Part shown: positions 34,914 through 43,476 of the stretch, piece after piece
Layout of the letters: each line of letters opens with the position of its first letter
Numbering within the stretch: the stretch's first letter is position 1
NCBI RefSeq assembly: GCF_002530675.1
Contig: NZ_PCMX01000008.1
Span: forward strand, 1-53,108
Origin: Flavobacterium columnare NBRC 100251 = ATCC 23463
GTDB taxonomy: Bacteria > Bacteroidota > Bacteroidia > Flavobacteriales > Flavobacteriaceae
Direction: 5' to 3'
Length of the DNA stretch: 53,108 nt
The notes under the pieces: generated by a model
What the model was told of the DNA's origin: nothing
What the model saw: the letters and a program-made list of their open reading frames with translations, nothing else
The model's database searches: none
Translations under genes and position numbers: made by a program

Positions 34914-34950
34914 AAGACTGTCTTGTTATTTTCCTCAAGGCAGTTTTTTT
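34914..34950 (+). terminator. Terminator after the second ompH
   Basis: AAACTGCC-type stem: GACTGTCTTG and CAAGGCAGT pair with one G-T, followed by nine T. The T run ends in a -7 box for murI. Confidence 0.82.
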
Positions 34951-34951
34951 T

Positions 34952-34959
34952 TATTTTTG
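34952..34959 (+). promoter_or_regulatory. -7 box of murI, 4 bases before ATG
   Basis: TATTTTTG (TAnnTTTG) continues directly from the terminator T run; only TTTT separates it from ATG 34964. A transcript would be leaderless or nearly so. Confidence 0.45.
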
Positions 34960-34963
34960 TTTT

Positions 34964-35743
34964 ATGAGTAATACAAAACCTATAGGCCTTTTTGATTCTG
35001 GAATCGGTGGCACTTCAATATGGAAAGAAGTACATTCTTTATTACCTAACGAGAATACAATTTATCTAGCGGATAGCAAGAATGCCCCCTATGGTAAAAA
35101 AACAAAAGAAGAAATCATTGATCTATGTTTTAAAAATGTTGATTTTTTACTGCAAAAAAACTGCAAACTGATTGTTGTCGCTTGCAATACAGCCACCACT
35201 AATGCTATAAAAGAAATGAGAGCTAAATACCATATCCCTTTTATAGGCATTGAACCGGCCATAAAACCTGCTGCTACTCTTAGTGAAACAAAAACTATTG
35301 GTATTCTAGCAACAAAAGGCACCTTAACTAGTGAGCTTTTTAATCGTCAGTTGGAAAACTATAGAAATGTAAGGATCATGGAACAAATCGGACATGGTTT
35401 AGTTGAACTCATAGAGGATGGCAAAATCCAATCTGGAGAAATGAGAAAATTACTAATTTCTTATTTAAACCCAATGATTGAAGCAGGAATAGACTACTTG
35501 GTATTAGGATGTAGTCACTACCCCTATTTAATTCCTGAAATAAAAAAAATAATTCCAGATTCAATAAAAATTATTGATTCGGGATTGGCTGTTGCTAAAC
35601 AAACCAAATCTATCTTAGAACAACATCAGATAGTTAATACTCAAAACACAAAAGGCACCACTGTCTTTTACTCAAACAGTGATGCTGCCGTTCTAAAGTC
35701 AATTCTAGGGTTTAATAAAAATGTTTTAGAATTAGACTTTTGA
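34964..35743 (+). CDS. murI: Glutamate racemase
   Basis: MurI makes D-glutamate for peptidoglycan by a two-base mechanism. Both catalytic cysteines are present in the 259 residues: Cys74 (VVACNTATTNAI) and Cys183 (LVLGCSHYPYL). The start GLFDSGIGGTSIW with Asp11 and ADSKNAPYGKK are also typical. Length is normal. It ends 2 bases from the convergent stop of the carbonic-anhydrase-like gene with no terminator between them, so the transcripts probably overlap. Confidence 0.97.
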   Translation: MSNTKPIGLFDSGIGGTSIWKEVHSLLPNENTIYLADSKNAPYGKKTKEEIIDLCFKNVDFLLQKNCKLIVVACNTATTNAIKEMRAKYHIPFIGIEPAIKPAATLSETKTIGILATKGTLTSELFNRQLENYRNVRIMEQIGHGLVELIEDGKIQSGEMRKLLISYLNPMIEAGIDYLVLGCSHYPYLIPEIKKIIPDSIKIIDSGLAVAKQTKSILEQHQIVNTQNTKGTTVFYSNSDAAVLKSILGFNKNVLELDF

Positions 35744-35745
35744 TA

Positions 35746-36258
35746 TTATTCCTTAAACCAACTCGAATACATTACATAATTATTAGAAATACGTTCAATC
35801 TCACCAGCAAAATCACTCTGATTAATATCTTTTACTTTTTTAGCTGGAATTCCAGCATAAATGGTTCCTGATTCTACAACTGTATTTTGTGTTACTACAG
35901 ACCCTGCTGCTACAATTGAATTACTTTCTATAACACAACCATCCATTACAATAGCACCCATACCGATTAACACATTATCTTTTACAGTACAGCCATGTAC
36001 AATGGCTTTATGCCCTATTGAAACATTGTTTCCGATTTCTGTGGAATGTTTTAAATAAGTACAGTGTATTACTGCACCATCCTGAATATTTACCTTATTC
36101 CCTATTCGAATTGAATGTACATCTCCTCTAATTACCGCATTAAACCATACACTACATTCCGTTCCAAAAGTTACATCACCTACAATAGTAGCATTTTCTG
36201 CAACATAACAATCTTCAGGAATCAAAGGACTTTTACCATTAACTGATTTTACTAACAT
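35746..36258 (-). CDS. Gamma-class carbonic anhydrase-like hexapeptide protein
   Basis: The 170-residue protein is a left-handed beta-helix built from hexapeptide repeats (ATIVGDVTFGTECSVWFNAV, then IRGDVHSIRIGNKVNIQDGA). It has the metal-binding His residues of the gamma carbonic anhydrase/YrdA family (VIHCTY, NVSIGHKAIVHGCT). Short YrdA-type members often have no proven anhydrase activity, so the enzyme role is uncertain. I chose ATG 36258 (MLVKSVNGKSPLIPED); the open frame upstream runs into an odd repeat-like segment and gives an Arg-rich, unlikely N-terminus. Confidence 0.88.
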   Translation of the reverse strand: MLVKSVNGKSPLIPEDCYVAENATIVGDVTFGTECSVWFNAVIRGDVHSIRIGNKVNIQDGAVIHCTYLKHSTEIGNNVSIGHKAIVHGCTVKDNVLIGMGAIVMDGCVIESNSIVAAGSVVTQNTVVESGTIYAGIPAKKVKDINQSDFAGEIERISNNYVMYSSWFKE

Positions 36259-36274
36259 ATTTATAAAGATAAAA

Positions 36275-36405
36275 GAGGGTGTCCTTAGAGGTCGCAACCT
36301 TATCCTTTCGACCCAAGGGAGACTCGAACGAAGTGAACGGACGAACAAATTACATCGTACTAATGATGTGACTCCTCCTGTTGCCGAAGTGACAAACTAA
36401 ACGTT
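36275..36405. repeat. Candidate short interspersed repeat between two genes
   Basis: This intergenic segment has a higher GC content than its surroundings. It contains TCGACCCAAGGGAGACTCGA, then ACGAAGTGAACGGACGAAC, the small inverted repeat CATC/GATG around GTACTAAT, and GAAGTGACAAACT. It encodes nothing convincing. From memory, similar segments recur between genes in flavobacteria. Counting copies in the genome would decide. Confidence 0.4.
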
Positions 36406-36433
36406 AAGCTACTACTTTTTTAGACCCCACATA

Positions 36434-37420
36434 TTAATTTACTGAAGGACAATTACAATCGTATTTTTCACGCTTACAACCAAAATTATAACCTAACGTT
36501 AACTGATGAAAACCACCTGCATCAAACTTTATATTGCCTATAATATAGCTATACGTATAAGCTAATATAAATTTCTTATAATTAACTCCTACAATAGGTG
36601 TAATATATTGTAACCGTTGTTTTTCTATGACTTCATTTTTTATATATTGTGCACCATCAAAACTATTTCTATAAGACAAACCTGCCCAAAGCTTTCCAAA
36701 GTCCATATTTTTGTAAGCTTTTATATTTACGTCTAAACTTTTTTCTTTTGTTAATTCAGCAAATAAAAACATGATAGAAGGTTCGTATAATATTCTATCA
36801 CGATTACCAAAAATATAACCTGAATTAACGATATATTTTCTTAAATTACTTGATTCGACATCAGTATAGATATTTCTACTTTTAAAAACTGTATTTTTTA
36901 CGGTAGCATGGACATAGAAATCAAGAAAATTATAAGAGGCACCAAAATCAATATTATAATAACTTGCACTTTGTACTCCTCCTCCAATAATAGGATCGAA
37001 GGTAGTTCCAAATTTTGTTTCGTCTAATTGTAGCTGATTTACCCCTACATTTACCCCAAAAGACAAACGATTTAAATCTATATCATTTCTAGAAAATAAA
37101 ATATGATGCGCATAAGTAGCCTTAAATCCCCTATTAGAATGATTCCCATTACGATCATTAAAAAAAATAACCCCTACACCTGATTTACCCTCTTGGTCGA
37201 CACTTCCATTAACACTCAAAGTCTGCAAAGCAGGTGCTTTATCATTACCAAACCATTGCTGTCTCCCAGTAACTCTAATTTTCGCACAATTGGCAGCTCC
37301 AGCCATTGAAGGGTGTAATAAATAATAATTATCCGTTAAATAATCGGAATACACAGGGATCTCTACCTGACCATACAAAGACAGGCTCATGAACGCCAAT
37401 ACAAGTAATAGGTACTTCAT
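36434..37420 (-). CDS. PorP/SprF family type IX secretion outer-membrane protein
   Basis: The 328-residue protein has a signal peptide (MKYLLLVLAFMSLSLYGQ). The PorP/SprF N-terminus follows (YSDYLTDNYYLLHPSMAGAA, then VTGRQQWFGNDKAP). Next is a 14-strand-like barrel with GVGVIFFNDRNGNHSNRGF, LSFGVNVGVNQLQLD and LAYTYSYIIGNI. The C-terminus is FHQLTLGYNFGC plus a Cys-containing tail. PorP/SprF proteins anchor or help display type IX substrates and are often next to a cognate adhesin such as SprB. Here no adhesin gene is adjacent; the giant adhesin at 50310 is 13 kb away. ATG 37420 is used; an upstream ATG at 37444 would spoil the signal peptide. Confidence 0.9.
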   Translation of the reverse strand: MKYLLLVLAFMSLSLYGQVEIPVYSDYLTDNYYLLHPSMAGAANCAKIRVTGRQQWFGNDKAPALQTLSVNGSVDQEGKSGVGVIFFNDRNGNHSNRGFKATYAHHILFSRNDIDLNRLSFGVNVGVNQLQLDETKFGTTFDPIIGGGVQSASYYNIDFGASYNFLDFYVHATVKNTVFKSRNIYTDVESSNLRKYIVNSGYIFGNRDRILYEPSIMFLFAELTKEKSLDVNIKAYKNMDFGKLWAGLSYRNSFDGAQYIKNEVIEKQRLQYITPIVGVNYKKFILAYTYSYIIGNIKFDAGGFHQLTLGYNFGCKREKYDCNCPSVN

Positions 37421-37555
37421 CTTATTTTCAATATGAATCTCCAAAGTTAAACTATTTTAACCTACTGAAAATAATCCCGCACTACAATTCGATACATTTT
37501 CGTTAAAATTCTTATAAGTTTCAACAATCCCTTCTATTATCCTAAACTTCTTTAG

Positions 37556-37563
37556 TAAATTTG
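37556..37563 (+). promoter_or_regulatory. Candidate -7 box of the nifU-like gene
   Basis: TAAATTTG fits TAnnTTTG, 49 bases ahead of ATG 37613. No TTTG at -33. Confidence 0.4.
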
Positions 37564-37612
37564 CGTATAAAAAAATCTTCCTTTATTGGAAAACAAATCA
37601 CACTTTATACAC

Positions 37613-38506
37613 ATGAAACTAATTACCATAAAAGAAACTTCAAACCCTTCTATCTTAAAATTTGAATTCTCTTATTTTATCTGTCCCAATCAAAGTTTTG
37701 AATTTAAAAATGTAGACGAATGCGCTGATTCCCCCTTAGCCAAACAATTATTTTATTTACCTTTTGTAAAAACTGTTTATATCTCAGGAAACTTTATTGC
37801 CATAGAAAAATTCAGTATAGTCGAATGGAATGATGTAAAACATGATGTAGCAGAACAACTTGAAAATTATGTTAATGCGGGTGGTTCTGTTATCATAGAA
37901 AAAGAAATTAAAAAAATTGCAGTAACTGTTTACGCTGAAAGCACACCTAATCCTTCCGTAATGAAATTTGTAGCAAGTAGAATGCTTACAAAACAAATCG
38001 TGGAGTGCAAAAACATAGACGAAACAACTGCTTCACCACTGGCAAAGGCTTTATTTAGTTTCCCTTATGTAAAGGAAGTATTTATTGATGAAAACTATGT
38101 TTCTATTACCAAATATACGGTAAGTGAATGGCAAGAAGTAACCAATGAATTACGAACTTTCATTAAAGAATTTATAGAAAAAGGAAATATAGCCGTAGAC
38201 GAGACGAAGATTACTGTTTTACAACAACAAGAAAAACAACAAATCTCAAATTTTGACAACTTAGATAGTACTTCTCAAAAAATCATTAACATTATTGAAG
38301 AATATATAAAACCCGCTGTAGCTTCTGATGGAGGAAATATACTATTTGACTCCTATACCGAAGAAGATAAAAAAGTAAAAGTAGTTCTTCAGGGAGCTTG
38401 TAGTGGTTGTCCTTCTTCTACTTTTACTCTAAAAAACGGTATTGAAAATATGCTAAAAGAAATGCTTCATGATCAAGAAATAACCGTTGAAGCTCTTAAC
38501 GGATAA
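37613..38506 (+). CDS. NifU-like Fe-S scaffold with duplicated Nfu N-domain
   Basis: The 297-residue protein has the C-terminal NifU/Nfu domain with the cluster-binding CxxC (LQGACSGCPSSTFTLKNGIE, Cys263 and Cys266), preceded by IIEEYIKPAVASDGGNILF. The N-terminal part contains two copies of the Nfu_N domain: SNPSILKFEFS to EFSIVEW-type residues (about 8-75) and PNPSVMKFVASRM to TVSEWQEV (about 115-183). Both share the pattern ASPLAKxLFxxPxVKxV. Nfu proteins pass Fe-S clusters to target enzymes. ATG 37613 fits the promoter and the first Nfu_N copy better than an upstream codon. Confidence 0.9.
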   Translation: MKLITIKETSNPSILKFEFSYFICPNQSFEFKNVDECADSPLAKQLFYLPFVKTVYISGNFIAIEKFSIVEWNDVKHDVAEQLENYVNAGGSVIIEKEIKKIAVTVYAESTPNPSVMKFVASRMLTKQIVECKNIDETTASPLAKALFSFPYVKEVFIDENYVSITKYTVSEWQEVTNELRTFIKEFIEKGNIAVDETKITVLQQQEKQQISNFDNLDSTSQKIINIIEEYIKPAVASDGGNILFDSYTEEDKKVKVVLQGACSGCPSSTFTLKNGIENMLKEMLHDQEITVEALNG

Positions 38507-38796
38507 CTCTTTTTTAGTTCTATGAGATTGCCTATAAAAACTACGTTAATTAGATTTTTCATTATCCGTTTCTAATTTGCAACAAGTATTTTAAAGGAAC
38601 AATACAAAAATCATCTTGCTTATACTCAAAACAAAACATGAATGAGCGTGTCGAAAAAGATTGCAATGGCGCATTTTTATTAAGTATAAAAATCACATTA
38701 CCTACTTTTATCATTGAAGCAACAAAGCAAATATTGAATTAACTTTTTTTAGACCACTTCTACTCATTCTACTTTAGAACAAAACATCTTTAAAAC
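38507..38796. other. Non-coding stretch after nifU-like gene
   Basis: Together with bases up to the mscS start, about 430 bases hold no convincing gene. A 34-codon ORF at 38638-38742 (MNERVEKDCNGAFLL) is too short and featureless to call. The only structure I can support is the terminator at 38797. Confidence 0.5.
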
Positions 38797-38825
38797 AAAA
38801 CACTTCTTTCGAGGTGTTTTTTTTT
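38797..38825 (+). terminator. Terminator upstream of mscS
   Basis: AAAACACTTC, loop TTTC, then GAGGTGTTTT and more T. It is about 290 bases past nifU, so it may end a long 3' tail or a small RNA starting in that gap. Confidence 0.82.
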
Positions 38826-38911
38826 ATTTTTAACCCAAATAGATGCTAATGATTTTTAGTATTTTCGCAAATATTTTTTAGTTTTTCTTTCTTATCTTTT
38901 ATGTAAAAAAA

Positions 38912-38919
38912 TAAATTTG
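38912..38919 (+). promoter_or_regulatory. Candidate -7 box of mscS
   Basis: TAAATTTG lies 18 bases ahead of ATG 38938. A TTG at 38917 overlaps the box and so is unlikely to be the start. Confidence 0.45.
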
Positions 38920-38937
38920 TTATCAAATACGCTTACA

Positions 38938-39690
38938 ATGATTAATATAAACACTTTAGAAACTGTAAAAGAACACGCTATTACCTACGCAATTAACATA
39001 TTAACGGCTGCCTTAATTTTTATTGTTGGGATATGGCTTTCTAAGTTTATTACAAAAACGACAAAAAAAATACTGATTAACCGTAATATAGAAATCACAT
39101 TAGTTGAATTCTTAGAAGATTTAATTTATTGGACTATAAGAGGTCTCGTTTTTATAGCTGTTATCTCAAAACTAGGTGTAGAAACTTCTTCTTTTGTTGC
39201 TATTTTAGGAGCTGCCGGATTAGCTATAGGCTTATCACTGCAAGGATCTCTTGCTAATTTTTCCGGTGGTATTTTAATTATCTTGTTCAAACCTTTTAAA
39301 GTTGGAGACAAAATAGAAGTTCAAGGAGAAATTGGCAAAGTAGAAGATATTCATATTTTTTCTACTAAATTAACAACGGGAAATAATCAAGTAGTTTATA
39401 TCCCAAATGGTATGCTTTCGAATGGTAAAATAAAAAATCATTCGCAAAAAAACACATTAAGAAATGATTTTACTTTTAACTTTTCAATAGATAAAAACAT
39501 TAAAAATACAAAATCTAAATTAGACACATTGGTTCAAAATCATCCCTTAATTTTAAAAGATCCAAAACCAGAGATTTTCATTGCTACGATAGAACCCGAA
39601 ACATTTAGTCTTTTAATTCGTGTTTGGACACAAAATAGCGATGCTGTAGCTGTAAAATCAGATTTACTAAATTCACTTTATAATCAATAA
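38938..39690 (+). CDS. mscS: Small-conductance mechanosensitive channel MscS
   Basis: The 250-residue protein has three membrane segments near the N-terminus. The third carries the pore-lining Gly/Ala pattern (VAILGAAGLAIGLSLQGSLANFSGGILI), the clearest MscS signature. The beta domain follows (KVGDKIEVQGEIGKVEDIHIFST, then NNQVVYIPNGMLSNGKIKN) and then a short C-terminal domain. MscS opens under membrane tension to release osmolytes during hypo-osmotic shock. Length is slightly below E. coli MscS (286). It is convergent with tsaB. Confidence 0.95.
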   Translation: MININTLETVKEHAITYAINILTAALIFIVGIWLSKFITKTTKKILINRNIEITLVEFLEDLIYWTIRGLVFIAVISKLGVETSSFVAILGAAGLAIGLSLQGSLANFSGGILIILFKPFKVGDKIEVQGEIGKVEDIHIFSTKLTTGNNQVVYIPNGMLSNGKIKNHSQKNTLRNDFTFNFSIDKNIKNTKSKLDTLVQNHPLILKDPKPEIFIATIEPETFSLLIRVWTQNSDAVAVKSDLLNSLYNQ

Positions 39691-39725
39691 TTTTGAATAA
39701 CTTATAGCAACCGTAAAATTCATAC

Positions 39726-39767
39726 AAGTTTAGACTTTCTAAAATAAACACACAAAGGTCTAAACTT
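39726..39767. terminator. Hairpin between convergent mscS and tsaB
   Basis: AAGTTTAGAC and GTCTAAACTT form a perfect 10-bp stem, extendable by three pairs, with a loop of about 20 bases. T runs are weak on both sides, so efficiency is uncertain. Confidence 0.55.
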
Positions 39768-39779
39768 TATGGATTCTTA

Positions 39780-40442
39780 TTATTTTGTATTTAACATAAA
39801 TTCTTTTAGATAAAAAGGTTCAAAATAGGCTACATCTACAAAATCCTTTTTTAAGAACTTTTGATGAGCAATTTCTATCATCTCTTTAGAAGAGGGGAAA
39901 ATGGCCTGATCATGGTAAACAAATTGGGTTGTATTGAGTACCTCTTTACACTTAGAAGCACCGTCTCCTAACAAATGTATCTTTTCCTGAAACTCAAAAA
40001 ATGTATTCGCCTCAATAATTTGAGATTCAACTTTTCGTTGTAGTGTATAATCTACAGAAAAAATAGCTGTATAACATTCCATACGCCTAGCATCTATCAT
40101 AGGAATAATAAATCCTTCGGATACTTTTATTTGTCTAGCTAGAACCTCTAAAGTATCCACCGCAATTAGCGGAATACTTAAAGCATAGCACAAGCCTTTA
40201 GCAGCAGACACTCCAATTCTTAAACCTGTATACGAACCAGGTCCTTGGCTAACGGCTATTGCCCCCAAATCCTTGGGTTCTATCTGAGCTTCATTTAAAA
40301 CCTCTTTTATAAAGATATGCAATTTTTCCGCGTGGGTATATCCCAATTCTGCTATTTCACGAACTGCAACCAGGCCTCCCTCTTTAGCTAAGGCTACGGA
40401 ACAATTACGAGTAGCCGTTTCTAAATGTAAAATATAAGTCAT
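39780..40442 (-). CDS. tsaB: tRNA threonylcarbamoyladenosine biosynthesis protein TsaB
   Basis: TsaB is the non-catalytic partner of TsaD in making the t6A37 modification of ANN-decoding tRNAs. The 220 residues show an ASKHA-fold start (ILHLETATRNCSVAL), AELGYTHAEKLH, and the highly recognisable AVSQGPGSYTGLRIGVSAAKGLCYAL, then PLIAVDTLEVLA and MIDARRMECYTAIF. Length is normal. It lies behind the terminator of the efflux pair and is convergent with mscS. Confidence 0.95.
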   Translation of the reverse strand: MTYILHLETATRNCSVALAKEGGLVAVREIAELGYTHAEKLHIFIKEVLNEAQIEPKDLGAIAVSQGPGSYTGLRIGVSAAKGLCYALSIPLIAVDTLEVLARQIKVSEGFIIPMIDARRMECYTAIFSVDYTLQRKVESQIIEANTFFEFQEKIHLLGDGASKCKEVLNTTQFVYHDQAIFPSSKEMIEIAHQKFLKKDFVDVAYFEPFYLKEFMLNTK

Positions 40443-40478
40443 AGATAATTATATATACCACAAAAGTACAATAATCAT

Positions 40479-40521
40479 AAAAAACAGGATTGATTCATTT
40501 AAAAAAATGACTCAACCCTGT
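40479..40521 (-). terminator. Terminator of the efflux pair
   Basis: On the minus strand a 17-bp imperfect stem (arms 40505-40521 and 40484-40500, one mismatch and one G-T) is followed by TTTTTT. It separates the fusion-protein gene from tsaB. Confidence 0.8.
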
Positions 40522-40567
40522 CAAACAACAAACTTTTTTATGATTTTTTTATTCTTCTTTATCCAAT

Positions 40568-41872
40568 TTATTTAGGTTCTTTATCTTTAGAACGTTTTTT
40601 TACTTTATCCCCTGGATTTAATTCTTTTGTCACTGTCGTATAAGGCCCTGTAATGATTGTTTCTCCTTTTTTTAATCCAGAAAGGACTTCTATATAGTTA
40701 TCATCTTGAACTCCTGTAGTTATTACTTTCAAACGCACTTTATCCTCTTTTTTAACAAACACACACTCATATCGTTTTCCTTCTTTAATTGGTTCATTTT
40801 CTTTTGAATCAAACTCTCCTTCATCATTTTCTAAATATACTTTTCTTGAAGATGTTGTATCTGTACGCATAACTACAGCACTGATGGGAACTGCCACGAC
40901 TTTTTCTTTTTGAGTCGTAATAATATCCACTGTAGCTGTCATACCTGGTCGAAAAGGAGCATAATTTGTAGGTTTCCCTTTTGTTAATTCTGCATACGAT
41001 TCTTTTAGTATTCTAACTTTCACCTTAAAATTAGTTACTTGATCTGCTGAAGTGGTTAAGTTAGCGGAGTTAGAAATACTTGTTACAATTCCTTTAAACA
41101 TTTTTTTAAGGTAGGCATCCACTTGAACATTCGCCTGATCTCCTATTTCAATTTTTACTATATCGTTTTCATTAACATCTACTTCTACCTCCATATTATC
41201 GAGATTAGCCACACGCATTAATTCTGTCCCTGTCATTTGTTGTGTTCCTAATACGCGTTCACCTAGCTCAACAGCTAGTTTAGATACAGTACCAGACATA
41301 GGGGCATAAATGGTTGATTTTCGTAAACTTTCACGCGATTCATTAACAGTGGCTGTAGCACTTTCTACATTAAAATAAGCAGCTTGTCTTGCTGCTTTTG
41401 CACTTTCAAAAACGGCCAAAGATTTATCCCACTCAGCACCTGAGATAATTCCTTTATCATATAATTTTTTATTCCGTTCATAACTTGCTTTAGCTTCTTT
41501 GTATTGTGCCTCTACCTGTGATAAATTAGCTTTGGTATTAGAAAGTCCTGCTTGTGTACGATTTACTCCTTGTAAATACAATTGCGGATTAACCTTAGCC
41601 AACAAATCACCTTTTCGAACCATTTGTCCTTCTTGAACAGGTAGTTCTATAATTTCGCCTGAAATTTCAGATGAAATTTTCACTTCCGTTTCGGGCTGAA
41701 TTTTACCTGTAGCTGAAACGGTTTCTATAATAGTTCGTTGCCTAACTTCTTGCCAGTCTACTTCAACAACAGAGGTAGTATTCCCTAATATTCCTTTTTT
41801 TTTCAAGCCTATTAATCCTATTATTAGAAATATAACGCAAGTAATGAGTATGTATTTAGTTTTTGTTTTCAT
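40568..41872 (-). CDS. HlyD/MacA-type membrane-fusion protein
   Basis: The 434-residue protein has one N-terminal membrane helix (KYILITCVIFLIIGLIGL). A lipoyl-like half follows (VSATGKIQPETEVKISSEIS, then LPVQEGQMVRKGDLLAKVNP), then a long alpha-helical hairpin (about 95-175), the second lipoyl half (STIYAPMSGTVSKLAVELGE) and beta-barrel domains. It bridges an inner-membrane transporter to a TolC channel. The MacA-like form usually works with an ABC transporter (MacB). The TolC-type gene is directly upstream (68 bases), but no transporter gene is present here. ATG 41872 is chosen since it directly precedes the basic tail and helix. Confidence 0.9.
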   Translation of the reverse strand: MKTKTKYILITCVIFLIIGLIGLKKKGILGNTTSVVEVDWQEVRQRTIIETVSATGKIQPETEVKISSEISGEIIELPVQEGQMVRKGDLLAKVNPQLYLQGVNRTQAGLSNTKANLSQVEAQYKEAKASYERNKKLYDKGIISGAEWDKSLAVFESAKAARQAAYFNVESATATVNESRESLRKSTIYAPMSGTVSKLAVELGERVLGTQQMTGTELMRVANLDNMEVEVDVNENDIVKIEIGDQANVQVDAYLKKMFKGIVTSISNSANLTTSADQVTNFKVKVRILKESYAELTKGKPTNYAPFRPGMTATVDIITTQKEKVVAVPISAVVMRTDTTSSRKVYLENDEGEFDSKENEPIKEGKRYECVFVKKEDKVRLKVITTGVQDDNYIEVLSGLKKGETIITGPYTTVTKELNPGDKVKKRSKDKEPK

Positions 41873-41940
41873 TGGTTTAGTATTTAACATCAAAGAAAAA
41901 AATCTTTATATAAGTATATTTAATTCTTAATTTATAGAAT

Positions 41941-43368
41941 TTAAAAAATTGGGATTCCAAAATAAAATTCTAAAATCTTGGTTCTAAAAATATAATCATA
42001 TTTTGTACGCAATACCTCGGATTCTGCATTGCTTAATTGGGTTTGCGATTGGTTGTAATCAAAAACGTTCATCAATCCTACCTCATATCGTTCTTTTGCA
42101 TAATCAACTGCTTTTTGCCTTGCTTGTAAAACAACCAACGCTGCTTCATACGCTTTTTGGGCTCCTCTCGTATCTGTATAAGCGGTATAAACTGTACGCT
42201 CAAGATCCAACATTTGTTGTTCTAGGGCTAATTTAGATTTTTGAAAAATAATTTTAGAGCGATTTACATTATTTTTTACAGCAAAACCGTTAAAAATTGG
42301 AATACTTAATTGCAATCCAAAACTGTGTCCTTTGTTGTCATTTATTTGTTGAAAAAAGGGGCTAGCTTCTCCCAATACAGGAACTGTATTAACAGAGGAA
42401 ACTAAATCACCTGTTGATTGTACAAAACCTATTTTTTTAATTGGATTTTGTGAATCTATTTCAAATCCTTTAATCATTTTTGCATAAGAAACCCGCGTAT
42501 TTAAATTATAATACCCTTGTAGGTTGGGTTGATAGGCTCCTTTTGCTATATCAATATCTTTTTGAGCAATTTCTAAATTTGTTTGTGCCAATTTTAGTTC
42601 TACACGAGTCTGTTTTGCTTTATTAACAATAACATTGGGCGTTTCTGCCAAGACTGCACTTAATTTGGCTTCAACTTCAGTATCGGCAATATCAAAAGTA
42701 TCGTATTCTTTCAATTGTAGTAACTGAGCCAAACTTAATTTTGAAATTAATACCGCATTTTCTGCACTAACGACCCTTTGAGTATTTGTTGCAATTGTAG
42801 CATTTATATCTAATAGATCGCCTTTAGGAACTACACCAGCGTTTACTAACTCCGTTGTTTTCTTTTTTTGTTCTGTGCTAAATATCAACTGTTCTTGTTG
42901 TACTTTTAAACTTTCTTTATTAAATAAAACTTGCAAATAGGCATTTATAACATTTAGAGAAATATCTTCTTTTATCTTAGTCAACTGATATTCTGATGCT
43001 ATTTTTGAGAGATTTGCCTTTCTTAATTGATTTTGATTTTGTAATCCTTTGTAAATATCTATACCAAATGTTATCCCCGCGGAGGTAAATTGTGTGGTTT
43101 GATTTTCTAACAAACCTGTAGTTATATTCTGATTCAAGCCAATATTCCAAGAATGGGATACAGTTCCACTAATAGAAGGTAAAAACCTAGCAAATGCCAT
43201 TTTTTTATTTACTACTGCTATCTCTGCATCTAGAGAAGATTGTTGTATAACTATATTGTTTACCAATGCGTGGTTAACACATTCCTTTAAAGTCCACTTC
43301 TTCTCTTGTCCCTTAGTTCCAAACCCTATGAATATTAAAAAGATAAGTATGTGGGATGTCTTTTTCAT
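41941..43368 (-). CDS. TolC-type outer-membrane efflux protein
   Basis: The 475-residue protein has a signal peptide (MKKTSHILIFLIFIGFGTKG). It then starts WTLKECVNHALVNNIVIQQ, typical of OEP/TolC proteins, with two OEP repeats of long helices (SSLDAEIAVVNKKMAFARFLP in the first, YEVGLMNVFDYNQSQTQLSNAE in the second). The barrel strands include LGLQLSIPIFNGF-like sequence (FGLQLSIPIFNGFAVKNN). It forms the trimeric outer-membrane conduit for the fusion protein encoded next. Start ATG 43368 is preferred over a codon six residues upstream because it directly precedes the signal peptide. Confidence 0.9.
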   Translation of the reverse strand: MKKTSHILIFLIFIGFGTKGQEKKWTLKECVNHALVNNIVIQQSSLDAEIAVVNKKMAFARFLPSISGTVSHSWNIGLNQNITTGLLENQTTQFTSAGITFGIDIYKGLQNQNQLRKANLSKIASEYQLTKIKEDISLNVINAYLQVLFNKESLKVQQEQLIFSTEQKKKTTELVNAGVVPKGDLLDINATIATNTQRVVSAENAVLISKLSLAQLLQLKEYDTFDIADTEVEAKLSAVLAETPNVIVNKAKQTRVELKLAQTNLEIAQKDIDIAKGAYQPNLQGYYNLNTRVSYAKMIKGFEIDSQNPIKKIGFVQSTGDLVSSVNTVPVLGEASPFFQQINDNKGHSFGLQLSIPIFNGFAVKNNVNRSKIIFQKSKLALEQQMLDLERTVYTAYTDTRGAQKAYEAALVVLQARQKAVDYAKERYEVGLMNVFDYNQSQTQLSNAESEVLRTKYDYIFRTKILEFYFGIPIF

Positions 43369-43450
43369 TGTTTTAGTTTCTTCCATTTTTTAGTATAAAA
43401 GATTAGACTATCAAACAAGGTCTTTGTTACAATCAGTTTAAAAATAATTT

Positions 43451-43458
43451 TACTTTTG
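43451..43458 (+). promoter_or_regulatory. Candidate -7 box of the DUF4403 gene
   Basis: TACTTTTG (TAnnTTTG) lies 18 bases ahead of ATG 43477. The nearest TTTG upstream is 24 bases away. Confidence 0.45.
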
Positions 43459-43476
43459 TGACAAAATCATTATCAC

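Noticed and set aside
38638..38742. 34-codon ORF in the gap before mscS
   Set aside because: Too short, no recognisable start context or domain; likely chance in an AT-rich gap.
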